Of a stretch of DNA of 45,122 nucleotides, positions 24,904-32,314 are shown one piece after another. How positions within the stretch are numbered: position 1 is the first letter of the stretch; the number at the start of each line of letters is the position of its first letter. The notes beneath the pieces are model-generated. The model did no database searches and had not been told where the DNA came from. It saw only the letters and a program-made list of their open reading frames with translations. The stretch comes from Benthortus sp964440495 (GTDB taxonomy: Archaea; Thermoproteota; Nitrososphaeria_A; Caldarchaeales; Wolframiiraptoraceae), in assembly GCA_964440495.1 (NCBI GenBank), contig CAYTSD010000009.1, positions 1 to 45,122 of the forward strand, read 5' to 3'. The position numbers and the translations under genes were made by a program.

Positions 24904-25110
24904 ATGGTTAAGTCTATCTTAACCGATGAGGATCGGAGGCTTCTTCTCAGGGTTAGCGAGCTGTTAGAAGAGGTTTTGGAGAGCTTTGAGATACTCGAAG
25001 ATAAAGAAACCATGGAGGCGATTAGAGAGGCTGAAGAGGATGTAAAAGCTGGAAGGACTAGGAGCTATAACCGATTCGTCGAGGAGCTGAGGCAGACTGG
25101 AGGAATATAA
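24904..25110 (+). CDS. RelB-like antitoxin
   Basis: 68 residues, helical and acidic (LLRVSELLEEVLESFEILED, then MEAIREAEEDVKAG and YNRFVEEL), the layout of small archaeal RelB-type antitoxins that wrap the toxin and may bind their promoter. The ATG at 24904 fits a leaderless start; the TTG two codons upstream (24898) is less likely. The toxin frame overlaps its 3' end. The product is expected to neutralise the RelE-like protein and repress the pair. Confidence 0.7.
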   Translation: MVKSILTDEDRRLLLRVSELLEEVLESFEILEDKETMEAIREAEEDVKAGRTRSYNRFVEELRQTGGI

Positions 25111-25354
25111 GATAGAAGTCACTAGGAGATTCGAGAGGGATTTCAGGAAGCTTGATCGAGAGGTCAAGAGGAGAGTCGACGCTATCGTAAGAAGGCTTGA
25201 GAAAGAGCCCTTCATTGGGAAACCGTTGAGGGGAGAATTAGCTGGGAAATGGAGCCTTAGAATAGGAGACCATCGGATAATCTACACCATAGACAGATCA
25301 ACTAAAACAGTAATCCTCTTAACCGTGAGACCTAGAGAAACAGTCTACAGATAG
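25097..25354 (+). CDS. RelE/ParE-superfamily toxin, start codon not canonical
   Basis: The frame encodes EEYKIEVTRRFERDFRKLDR, then a two-helix region and KPLRGELAGKWSLRIGDHRI followed by IYTIDRSTKTVILLTVRPRE and TVYR. This is the complete archaeal RelE fold (ribosome-dependent mRNA interferase) with basic residues in the last strands. The frame is open from 25091 but has no ATG, GTG or TTG before residue 40. The expected start is near the EYK segment, where a CTG (25097) and an ATA (25112) are the nearest options. It overlaps the antitoxin in the +1 frame. Possibilities: rare start, +1 frameshift fusing it to RelB, a silenced toxin, or a sequencing error. The start given is a guess. Confidence 0.6.
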   Translation: MEEYKIEVTRRFERDFRKLDREVKRRVDAIVRRLEKEPFIGKPLRGELAGKWSLRIGDHRIIYTIDRSTKTVILLTVRPRETVYR

Positions 25355-25437
25355 AAAACGTTATCATTCGGCGCATAGGACCTTATCTTTTATGCCTATG
25401 AGGCAATAATTCTTAGTTTTTCGAGGTTCTTTGGCTC

Positions 25438-25506
25438 TCTGAGCATCTTGCCTTTAGCAATCGAGCTGTCAGGCTCCTAATACGAGGATTAGCGGTGGAG
25501 AACTTC
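25438..25506 (-). repeat. Direct repeat copy B: remnant L1 leader and start
   Basis: Copy B carries the stop codon of the membrane-protein gene, the same leader block as copy A and a remnant start (minus strand ATGCTCAGAG against ATGCTTAGAG in L1). It then reads MLREPKNLEKLRIIAS and stops. It therefore looks like the original L1 start region, now cut off from L1 by the toxin-antitoxin insertion. Confidence 0.65.
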
Positions 25507-26046
25507 TCTAAGCTCCCTATAGAGGCCGTGCACGGAGACTACGTAGAGTTCCATGATTCCGAGAACTGGGAGGAAGCTTGAAAGGAGGCGGAGTGAGGGA
25601 TGATAAAAGATTGATGGTAGATATACTGTAGCCGTCAATATGATGGGTATCAGGGGCAGGATTCTCAGCCTCCCTCTCCACCTAAACCATCTATCCAGAC
25701 AGTAGACAGTCCAAGAGGCCATGAGATAGGAATAGATAACACTGACCAGCGGGAACTTCACAGCACCCATATCTGGGAAGAGGGATAGAACTTGCCTGCA
25801 ATCGAGTAGGGCGCAGAATGGGGCTGAGAGTAGGTGAAGCGGTAGGGTGAAGAGTATCCAGGGTGTCCAGAGGTCGTAGGGTCTGAGCAGGTCGTAGAGA
25901 GGGGGCTCAGGGATACCTACGTCATCTATGAAGGCATAGGTTTGAACGGCTCCTCCAACACATATGAAGGCTAGTCCGAGGAAGAGTAGAAGCTTCCTCC
26001 AGTCAGGTCTAAGAACCTTTACTAGTAGAGTCAGGCCACGCAGCAT
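25489..26046 (-). CDS. Small integral membrane protein, unknown function
   Basis: 185 residues with about four hydrophobic helices: LLLFLGLAFICVGGAVQTYA, WILFTLPLHLLSAPFCALL, a segment around FPLVSVIYSYLMASWTVY and ILPLIPIILTATVYLPSIF, plus a hydrophobic C-terminal segment. No signature is recognised. It follows L11 by 2 bases, so it is cotranscribed with secE-nusG-L11, although it is not a ribosomal gene. Its stop lies inside repeat copy B, meaning L1 once followed it directly. Confidence 0.7.
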   Translation of the reverse strand: MLRGLTLLVKVLRPDWRKLLLFLGLAFICVGGAVQTYAFIDDVGIPEPPLYDLLRPYDLWTPWILFTLPLHLLSAPFCALLDCRQVLSLFPDMGAVKFPLVSVIYSYLMASWTVYCLDRWFRWRGRLRILPLIPIILTATVYLPSIFYHPSLRLLSSFLPVLGIMELYVVSVHGLYRELREVLHR

Positions 26047-26048
26047 CT

Positions 26049-26543
26049 CTATGAGGTTTCCTCTCTTTGGATTAGCTCATCATAGACCCCTTCATCTACT
26101 TCCCGTGTCACTTCCTTCGGGTTTTTACCTTCCACGGTTATCCCCATGCTGAGGCAGGTGCCGAGAACCTGCTTGACGGCGGCCTTCAAGCTCTTAACCC
26201 TCATATCACTCATCTTAATCCTAGCTATCCTCACGACCTGCCCCATGCTCAGGTTTCCCACAGGCTGCTGGCCAGGTGTCCCTGAACCCTTCTCGACGCC
26301 GGCCTCCTTGACTATTAGGGCGGCCGTGGTCGGGGTTCCAACCTTTACCTTAAACTCCTTGGTGTCGGTGTCGACTGTGACCTCTACTGGAACCCTCATC
26401 CCCTTAAACTCCGCCGTAACCCGGTTAATCTCCTCGACAATCTGGAGGACGTTCACTCCAAGCGGGCCTAGCGCCGGTCCTATTGGGGGCCCCGCGTTCG
26501 CCTCTCCTCCTGGAACTAGGAACCGCATGGTTTTCTCGGGCAC
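26049..26543 (-). CDS. rpl11: Ribosomal protein L11
   Basis: 164 residues. RFLVPGGEANAGPPIGPALG (N-terminal Pro/Gly-rich factor-contact segment), VNVLQIVEEINRVTAEFKGM and the C-terminal rRNA-binding domain (GNLSMGQVVRIARIKMSDM) are diagnostic. It forms part of the GTPase-associated centre with L10/P1. The start is GTG at 26543, preceded by a strong GGAGGTGAGG, one base after the NusG stop. The last residues (QREETS) are a short polar tail. Confidence 0.96.
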   Translation of the reverse strand: MPEKTMRFLVPGGEANAGPPIGPALGPLGVNVLQIVEEINRVTAEFKGMRVPVEVTVDTDTKEFKVKVGTPTTAALIVKEAGVEKGSGTPGQQPVGNLSMGQVVRIARIKMSDMRVKSLKAAVKQVLGTCLSMGITVEGKNPKEVTREVDEGVYDELIQREETS

Positions 26544-26544
26544 T

Positions 26545-27015
26545 TTACCTCACCTCCTTACCCGTTGACTTGACTACTCTGACCTGGTCTGCTGGAACCG
26601 AGATTGGGAGGGGGAACGCCGCGTCGGAGGGCTCTATCGTCACCTCATTTTTAGGCTTATCCACCCTCACAACCCTCCCGCTTATCCCCTGTAGGGGGCC
26701 TGAGATTATCTCAACCACATCTCCAGCGGAGATTGTCTCTATCACGGGTTTCTCGACCAGATGAGGCATGAGCTCCTCTTTACTCACCATCATTACGGGT
26801 CTGGCCTTCACGTGTCGGATTCCCTGGGTTAGGAGCGAGACCTTCTCCTTGCTCTCAGCCTCGACGAAGATGTAGCCCTTAATGCTTGGGAGGAAGAGTA
26901 TCGTGTAGATCCCCTTCTCCTCTGGAGTAATCCTGCTCTCAAGTATCCTCGCTACGTTCCGCTCCTGTCCAACGGTAACCTTCACGGCGAAGAACCTTGA
27001 TTGACGTGCAGCCAA
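26545..27015 (-). CDS. spt5: Transcription elongation factor Spt5/NusG
   Basis: 156 residues, the archaeal NusG form: NGN domain (RFFAVKVTVGQERNVARILE, LPSIKGYIFVEAESKEKV, IRHVKARPVMMV) and one KOW domain (GDVVEIISGPLQGISGRVVR). It binds the RNA polymerase clamp with Spt4. The start is TTG at 27015. It follows secE by 15 bases and precedes L11 by 1 base, the conserved archaeal secE-spt5-L11 order. Confidence 0.95.
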   Translation of the reverse strand: MAARQSRFFAVKVTVGQERNVARILESRITPEEKGIYTILFLPSIKGYIFVEAESKEKVSLLTQGIRHVKARPVMMVSKEELMPHLVEKPVIETISAGDVVEIISGPLQGISGRVVRVDKPKNEVTIEPSDAAFPLPISVPADQVRVVKSTGKEVR

Positions 27016-27030
27016 CCCTGCTTCACCACT

Positions 27031-27201
27031 CTAGAGGCTCTGGAGCGCAATTGCAGCGAACCTTATAATAAAAGCTATCAACCCTATCACCGCAACCCCT
27101 AGGAAGGTTATCTTGAGCGCTAGGAAGAACTCCTTCCTACTGGGTTTACGTGCCAGCTTAAGCATGACGGCTGAGTTCTTGAAGAATTCTCTGAACCCCA
27201 T
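27031..27201 (-). CDS. secE: SecE/Sec61-gamma protein translocase subunit
   Basis: 56 residues from the ATG at 27201: a basic amphipathic segment (REFFKNSAVMLKLARKPSRK) followed by one membrane helix (ALKITFLGVAVIGLIAFIIR), as in archaeal SecE. It stabilises SecY in the membrane. I use 27201, because the longer TTG start at 27216 would overlap the GGGAGGGG ribosome binding site that lies about 6 bases before this ATG. A TATA-like CTTAAAACATA is upstream on the same strand. First gene of the secE-spt5-L11 transcript. Confidence 0.9.
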   Translation of the reverse strand: MGFREFFKNSAVMLKLARKPSRKEFFLALKITFLGVAVIGLIAFIIRFAAIALQSL

Positions 27202-27290
27202 CGGCGCCCCTCCCAATAGAGCCTATCATATATGTTTTAAGCAGGTTCAAAGACTTTTACCCCCGTAGAGTTCTAAGAGGGGATACTGTC

Positions 27291-29045
27291 ATGGATGAGT
27301 CTGAGAAGCCTCGGATGAACTCGGTGCTCAGCGCCCTCGCCTCACCCGCCAGGCTCAAGATGCTTAGGGAGCTGTCTAGAAGAGAGCTGAGCTACTCGGA
27401 GCTAATGGAGGCGGCGGGGATGGATAGGGAGAGGGATGCAGGAAAGTTCTCCTACCATCTCAGGAAACTTATCACGGCAGGGTTGGTGGAGGCCGACAAG
27501 AGGAGTAGGAGATATAGGGTTACCTCGCAGGGGAGCCTCGTCCTAGAGTATCTTGAGAGGATGGAGAGAGAGCTTGGAGCATCCTCCATGCTAATAGTCC
27601 GGCGGAGTGAGCATCTCATGGAGCCCTTTGATAGGAGGAAGATAGCTGAAGCCCTCGTCAGGGAGGCTAAGCTCACACCTAAGCTCGCTGGAGAGGTGGC
27701 TCTCCTAGCCGAGGAGAAGCTAAGCAGCCTCAAGATAAAGTATCTGACAGCCCCCCTAATCCGCGAGCTCGTGAACTCGATTCTCCTCGACATGGGGCTT
27801 GAGAAGTATAGGCATAGGCTTACAAGGGTTGGGATGCCTGTATACGATGTCTCGAAGCTTCTTAGAAGGGTTGCCGAGAAGAGGGATTACAGGGTCTTCC
27901 TCGAGGAAGCTGCCGGAGCCGTAGCCGAGGAGTATTTCCTCCTGAACGTTCTCCCTAGACCCGTCGCGGAAGCCCATCTCTCAGGCCAGATAGACCTCTA
28001 CCCCATGAAGAGGTGGCTTACAAGCGTCTACGGTGGAGGCTATCGGGTAAGCTCCAAGGAGGATGCGGGAACCATTCTCCAAGAGGTTCTGAGGATTGGG
28101 GTAGAGCTCTATCTGGAGGTTGGAAGCATCGAAGCCCTCAGGGAGGTGCTGAATCCATTGATGAAGAGCCTCCCAGCGGATAGGGTTCTCTCGATAGGGT
28201 TCCATGAAGCTGAGGAGGCGTTGAAGGCCTTGGAGAGGGTTCCAGAGGTCTCTGGGAGGGTTAGAGTGATGTCGAGGCTGGGGGATTCCCCTAAGAGGCT
28301 GACGCAGCTCGATGAGAGGCTCAGAAGGATAGGGGTTGAACCCTACTACACGGTGGGAGGGACACTCCTCTCCGACGGATACTCACTAGAATCGGGGAAG
28401 AATCCCCTGAAAATCCATGCGGTGGCCTCGGTTAATGTTCCAGCTGCAGCCCTCGAATCCGATAGAAATGTCGAGGAGGCTTTGAAGAAGGTTTGTGAGA
28501 GGGCTGCTAGGGCGGCTGGGGCGCTCTCACACGCTCTCCACCTATTCAGAACCCTGTACAGGGAGGAGGGGGTTGCGTCGATAGTCTCTGTCTGCGGCTT
28601 GTTCGAGGCGGTGAAGTTTCTCTCAGGCTCAAGCCCAGCCGTCTCCGAGGACTCTGAGAGGATTCTGCTAAGGATTCTGGAGGCTGTTAGAGAGGGTGCT
28701 GGGAAAGGCTCTGAGGGAGGCGAGGTTAGGGTCGCGGCTAAGTGTCCCAAACCCGCGGCGCAGAGGATGATGAAGGCCGACATCTATAGGTTTGGGTTGG
28801 AGGAGGTTGGGAGGGTTGCGGGTAGACGTGGGGGAGGGTACAGCTACTTGGCCATACCTCCGCGGGAGAGGTTTAGAAGCCTTGAGGATAGATTGGAGAT
28901 TGAAGTTAGGGTTGCGTCCCTGATGAACGGTGGGCATCTAATGGTTTTACCGAAGGCTAGGAGGACGCAGGCATTCGAGATTCTCGCCACGATGGTTGAG
29001 GAGCTTGAGAAAGCGAACCCGAGAACGCTGATAGGCTTCGAGTAG
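27291..29045 (+). CDS. Fusion protein: ArsR-like winged helix + ATP-cone + NrdD-like domain (candidate nucleotide-sensing regulator)
   Basis: 584 residues. Residues 10-92 form an ArsR-type winged helix (SALASPARLKMLREL, KFSYHLRKLITAGLVEAD). Residues about 99-182 are an ATP-cone (LIVRRSEHLMEPFDRRKIAE through KYRHRLTRVG), the nucleotide-binding module of ribonucleotide reductases and NrdR. The rest resembles the anaerobic reductase NrdD: AEAHLSGQIDLYPMKRWLTS (NrdD has a like HLxGxIxxHD segment) and VASIVSVCGLFEAVKFLSG near 428-446. The C-terminal glycyl-radical loop is absent, the protein ending PRTLIGFE, so catalysis is unlikely. I infer a transcription factor that reads ATP/dATP or other nucleotides through the cone and perhaps the degenerate barrel. 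It is monocistronic, divergent from secE, and its stop abuts the convergent NAC gene. Confidence 0.8.
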   Translation: MDESEKPRMNSVLSALASPARLKMLRELSRRELSYSELMEAAGMDRERDAGKFSYHLRKLITAGLVEADKRSRRYRVTSQGSLVLEYLERMERELGASSMLIVRRSEHLMEPFDRRKIAEALVREAKLTPKLAGEVALLAEEKLSSLKIKYLTAPLIRELVNSILLDMGLEKYRHRLTRVGMPVYDVSKLLRRVAEKRDYRVFLEEAAGAVAEEYFLLNVLPRPVAEAHLSGQIDLYPMKRWLTSVYGGGYRVSSKEDAGTILQEVLRIGVELYLEVGSIEALREVLNPLMKSLPADRVLSIGFHEAEEALKALERVPEVSGRVRVMSRLGDSPKRLTQLDERLRRIGVEPYYTVGGTLLSDGYSLESGKNPLKIHAVASVNVPAAALESDRNVEEALKKVCERAARAAGALSHALHLFRTLYREEGVASIVSVCGLFEAVKFLSGSSPAVSEDSERILLRILEAVREGAGKGSEGGEVRVAAKCPKPAAQRMMKADIYRFGLEEVGRVAGRRGGGYSYLAIPPRERFRSLEDRLEIEVRVASLMNGGHLMVLPKARRTQAFEILATMVEELEKANPRTLIGFE

Positions 29046-29426
29046 CTACCTCTTACTGGACTTGAGGAGGAGTATCGCCTTAGCCAGGTCTCCCTGAACC
29101 TCTACTAGGGCTCTGCGAGCCTCCTCCTCGCCGACGCCCGCCTGAGCAGCCACCAAGAGGACATCCTCCTGCGAAGGCTCATAGACGGCCTCTTCTTCAA
29201 CGGCCTCTCCAGGTGTCCTCTCCTCAACCTCGCCTCCGAGAATCTGGTATATCATCTCACCCTCAACCTTCATCCCGAGAACCTTTGCGCCCTTCACTAC
29301 AAGCTCCTTATCGGGAAGCCTTATCACAACCTCCTCCGCCGTCCCAAGCTCCCTTAGGTCCAGGCCCAGGTTCCCAAGCATCCTGGCCTGCATCCGCCTA
29401 AGCTGCCTCGGTGAAAGCCTCCTCAT
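29046..29426 (-). CDS. nac: Nascent polypeptide-associated complex protein (archaeal NAC)
   Basis: 126 residues. The NAC beta-barrel (MARMLGNLGLDL-like start, VVIRLPDKELVVKGAKVLGM, IYQILGG) is followed by an acidic linker and a C-terminal UBA domain (SQEDVLLVAAQAGVGEEEAR, LVEVQGDLAKAILLL). It forms a homodimer at the ribosomal exit that shields nascent chains. Its stop abuts the stop of the preceding convergent gene. It may be last in the MBF1-like/HflX/PUA transcript, with 42 bases to the PUA gene. Confidence 0.93.
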   Translation of the reverse strand: MRRLSPRQLRRMQARMLGNLGLDLRELGTAEEVVIRLPDKELVVKGAKVLGMKVEGEMIYQILGGEVEERTPGEAVEEEAVYEPSQEDVLLVAAQAGVGEEEARRALVEVQGDLAKAILLLKSSKR

Positions 29427-29468
29427 CCTACTTCGATTAGAGATTGCTGGTAGAAGATATAGGCTTTC

Positions 29469-29942
29469 CTACTCTTTTCCAACAGTCTTCCTGACCCTTA
29501 CCGCCGTCCCCCTACTCAGGGAGAGCATGGTCGAGGCAGCTAGAACCGCCTTCCCAACCGCTAGAAGGTTTCCATCCAAGTCCTCGACCAAGACCTCCTC
29601 CCCTGGAAGAAGCCTCCCATCAACGCTGTAAACATCCCCGCATCTCAGGTCTCTCTCTTCCCTAATCCTCTCAGCTGTCCTTGGGTGGACTGTGACCCTG
29701 AATCTGGGTCTCTCAACTATCTGTGAGAGCCTCCTAGCGCCTTCTAGCGTGAGGGCCAGCATCCCGTCAGGCCTAACGGTGGCGAGCAAGACCCCTCTCA
29801 GGAAGATGTGTCTAGGCCTTTTGGTGCGCTTCGACAGCTCTATGGTGCAGTCCTCGGGGAAGAGCCTCCCCCCAACGCCTCCGCCGAACTGGTAGTCCGC
29901 TATGGCTCTAAGGAGGCTGAGCAGACGCTTCTCACCCGACAA
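29469..29942 (-). CDS. PUA-domain RNA-binding protein related to the C-terminus of archaeosine tRNA-guanine transglycosylases
   Basis: 157 residues. The N-terminal part (AIADYQFGGGVGGRLF, TKRPRHIFLRGVLLATVRPD, LTLEGARRL) resembles the C2 domain before the PUA domain in archaeal TGT and ArcS. A PUA domain follows (RFRVTVHPRTAERIREERDL, PGEEVLVEDLDGNLLAVGKA). It lacks any catalytic domain, so it probably binds tRNA or rRNA as a free-standing module. The TTG start lies inside the end of hflX (11-base overlap), so the two are coupled. Confidence 0.8.
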   Translation of the reverse strand: MSGEKRLLSLLRAIADYQFGGGVGGRLFPEDCTIELSKRTKRPRHIFLRGVLLATVRPDGMLALTLEGARRLSQIVERPRFRVTVHPRTAERIREERDLRCGDVYSVDGRLLPGEEVLVEDLDGNLLAVGKAVLAASTMLSLSRGTAVRVRKTVGKE

Positions 29943-31200
29943 CCCTGAAGCCTCCCTCCACTGCGCATCTCCTAAGCTTCTCAGCTAGGTAGAGGGGGGC
30001 CTCGGCCTCAACCCTGACGACATCGCTCTCATACACGATATTCCTAACCTTAGACCTGCGGTAGAGTTCGCTGAGCATCTTAAGGGTCTCGCCGTTATAG
30101 GGGAGGATCGCCTCAACCTCTATGAATCCGCGGAGCATCCTAGACGCCTCGACCTCAAGCCTCTTCAACCCCTCTCCATGAAGGGCTGAAACTAGGACAT
30201 GGGGAAGCCTAAGCCCGAGCCCCTCAGCCTTCCTAAGAGCCTCGCTCTCTCCAACCAGGTCAACCTTGTTCAGGACTAGGAGTGTCGGGACATTATAGGC
30301 TCCTATGCTGTTAAGTATGTTTATCGAGGTCTCAACCTTCTCTCTAAGCTCATCCAAGGGCTCCGAGACGTCTGCGACTAGAAGTATTAGGTCTGAGAGG
30401 GCTATCTCCCTAAGGGTTGCGTAGAATGCCTCCACCAAGAGCGTCGGGAGATTCCTTATGAATCCAACTGTGTCGGAGATGAAGGCAGGCTTCCCATCGA
30501 ACCTCGTAAGCCTCGTCGTGGGCGTCAGAGTCGTGAACAACTGCTCACTGATCCTCACCTCCTCGGAGGTCAGCGCCCTGAAGAGCGTGGACTTACCCGC
30601 GTTGGTGTAGCCTGCGAGCGAGATTATGGGGAGACCGTAGCCCCTCCTCTCAACCCTCAGCAGGTTCATATGCTTCTTAATCGCCTCAAGCTTTCTGTTT
30701 ATCGAGACTATCCTACGATGAATCTCGTCATAGTAGACGTCAGCCTCATAGGCTCCTAGGCCGTGGAACCCAGGCTGCTCACCCTTCTTCGCGAGCCTAA
30801 CCTTCTCCTTAGCCCTCGAGAGCTCATACTTCAACTCAGCCAGCTTTATCTGAAGCTTCGCCTCGATGTTGTTTGCATGGAGGCTGAAGATCTCTAGGAT
30901 GAGCTGTGTCCTTGAGATTACTGGGACGCCGAGAGACTTTGCGAGATTGTATTCCTGAACTGGTTTAAGCTCGTTCTCGAAGACGACCTTCTCTACTCCA
31001 AGCCTCTTAACAGCCTTACGAAGCTCCTCAACCTTCCCAGAGCCAAGATTATATTTTGGATGCGGGTAGCGTTCCTGCCTAAGCTCGTAGACGACCTCGT
31101 ACCCGGCTGTTCGACAGAGCTCCCTAAGCTCCGCTAGGTTATCCCGCTCTCCCGGCATTGTTCGATGAACTATCGCGACCCTCGTGGCCACCTTCTCCAA
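29932..31200 (-). CDS. hflX: HflX-family ribosome-associated GTPase
   Basis: 422 residues. The HflX N-terminal domain is followed by a helical basic stretch (AKLQIKLAELKYELSRAKEK), then G1 GYTNAGKST at about residues 196-204, G3 DTVGFIRNLP, and G4 NKVDL. HflX binds ribosomes and splits or rescues stalled ones in bacteria; the archaeal role is presumed similar. The start is TTG at 31200; a GTG at 31191 is possible. It is in a transcript with the MBF1-like gene (29 bases upstream) and the overlapping PUA gene. Confidence 0.93.
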   Translation of the reverse strand: MEKVATRVAIVHRTMPGERDNLAELRELCRTAGYEVVYELRQERYPHPKYNLGSGKVEELRKAVKRLGVEKVVFENELKPVQEYNLAKSLGVPVISRTQLILEIFSLHANNIEAKLQIKLAELKYELSRAKEKVRLAKKGEQPGFHGLGAYEADVYYDEIHRRIVSINRKLEAIKKHMNLLRVERRGYGLPIISLAGYTNAGKSTLFRALTSEEVRISEQLFTTLTPTTRLTRFDGKPAFISDTVGFIRNLPTLLVEAFYATLREIALSDLILLVADVSEPLDELREKVETSINILNSIGAYNVPTLLVLNKVDLVGESEALRKAEGLGLRLPHVLVSALHGEGLKRLEVEASRMLRGFIEVEAILPYNGETLKMLSELYRRSKVRNIVYESDVVRVEAEAPLYLAEKLRRCAVEGGFRVVG

Positions 31201-31229
31201 GCCTAGGAGGCCTAAACGTGCTTAAAACC

Positions 31230-31580
31230 TTACCTAGATTTTCCACGTTTCTTGAGGAGGTCTCCTAGGCTCACACCACGGTTCCTGAGTTCCTCGGCCT
31301 TGAACTCCTTGACGTCGAGAGGCTCCTCAGGCGGGATGAGAAGCCTTACTCCTAGAGCCTTCTCCAACCTACGGGCGAGCTGGAGTGAAGGCCTAAACTC
31401 CTCGGCCTCAATCTTCTTGATTATCGTCAGCTTCTCCTTAAGCTGCTTGGCCAAGTCCTCCTGAGTAAGCCCCATCCTCATCCTAGCCCTCCTAACCACC
31501 TCGCCATAATCCTCGACGAGCTCCAACTCCTCCCCTGGAAGAGACGATAGAGACCTCCGAGGCCTTCTACTTGGACGCAT
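31230..31580 (-). CDS. MBF1-like helix-turn-helix protein without a zinc ribbon
   Basis: About 116 residues. The Xre-type HTH (VVRRARMRMGLTQEDLAKQL, then LTIIKKIEAEEFRPSLQLAR and RLEKALGVRLL) is typical of archaeal multiprotein bridging factor 1. Archaeal MBF1 normally begins with a Cys4 zinc ribbon; here the N-terminus is Arg-rich with no Cys, and no upstream start could add one. The ATG at 31580 is used. MBF1 associates with translating ribosomes, which suits its operon with HflX and a PUA protein. It may be a shortened MBF1 or a related regulator. Confidence 0.8.
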   Translation of the reverse strand: MRPSRRPRRSLSSLPGEELELVEDYGEVVRRARMRMGLTQEDLAKQLKEKLTIIKKIEAEEFRPSLQLARRLEKALGVRLLIPPEEPLDVKEFKAEELRNRGVSLGDLLKKRGKSR

Positions 31581-31686
31581 AACCAAGGCTAATGAGAGCC
31601 TGGATAGTATTAAGCCTTAAAACTCAAGCCGCTTAAATCGTTCTAGAAAATAGCTCTATAAGCATAAAGCATCTCTAGAGTAGTGG

Positions 31687-32298
31687 ATGAAGGCCGTCTA
31701 CACCTTAACCCTAATAATCCTGCTAGTGCTTACAGCACAAGAGACCCTAAACCTGAACCAGGGAACCATGACCTGGAGCATCGGAGAAAAGTTCGCTGAG
31801 ACTTCTCCACCATCATTAGACCCTGAAACCTTGGAGGAGGGAGTGAGGACTAATCCCACAAGAGGGACGCTCTGTAGGACGATAAGTGTGGAGACAGATA
31901 AGGATAGTTACAGGATAGGTGAAGAAGTATTGGTAACGGTCAGATTCATTCACCTCAAGCCAGGATGTGTTGAGATAATGATGCTGCATCACCACGAGAT
32001 TAGGCTTGAGATATTTGACGCTGAAGGAGAAAATATAGCTAAATGGATTTGGAAGACCCAGAAAGACTTCACAGAAACGATTGGGTGGAAGCCCAAGAAA
32101 ACCGGGGTCTACACGATTAGGGCGAGTTCATGGTTCAATGGAGAGGAGCTTGAGGTGGAGGATATGAAAGAGATTAAAATCGTAGATGACTCTCTAGAGA
32201 GAATCGATGCCTCACTCTACCTAGCCGCAGTCGGCGTAGCCATAGCCGCTGGCGTAATCTTAACATACATTCTACTGAGAAGACCTAATATAGGATGA
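31687..32298 (+). CDS. Secreted Ig-like protein with a C-terminal membrane anchor
   Basis: 203 residues. It has an N-terminal signal helix (AVYTLTLIILLVLTAQE), one beta-sandwich domain of about 100 residues (SVETDKDSYRIGEEVLVTVR, IRLEIFDAEGENIAKWIW, GVYTIRASSWFNGEELEVED), then a transmembrane helix (LAAVGVAIAAGVILTYILL) and a short basic end. The YRIGEEVLVTV pattern is common in macroglobulin-like or BsuPI-like extracellular domains. A His-rich MLHHHEI could bind metal, but this is speculation. A YbjQ gene and an ABC exporter follow on the same strand. Confidence 0.7.
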   Translation: MKAVYTLTLIILLVLTAQETLNLNQGTMTWSIGEKFAETSPPSLDPETLEEGVRTNPTRGTLCRTISVETDKDSYRIGEEVLVTVRFIHLKPGCVEIMMLHHHEIRLEIFDAEGENIAKWIWKTQKDFTETIGWKPKKTGVYTIRASSWFNGEELEVEDMKEIKIVDDSLERIDASLYLAAVGVAIAAGVILTYILLRRPNIG

Positions 32299-32314
32299 CG
32301 CTACTTTCAAATGT

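Noticed and set aside
25374..25400. CATAGG/CCTATG inverted repeat after relE as a terminator
   Set aside because: The stem is only 6 bp with a 15-base loop and lacks a clear following T-run. It is too weak to call.
27452..28937. Long minus-strand open frames opposite the winged-helix/ATP-cone gene
   Set aside because: They are shadows of a GC-rich coding strand, with low-complexity Ser/Leu composition and no family signature.
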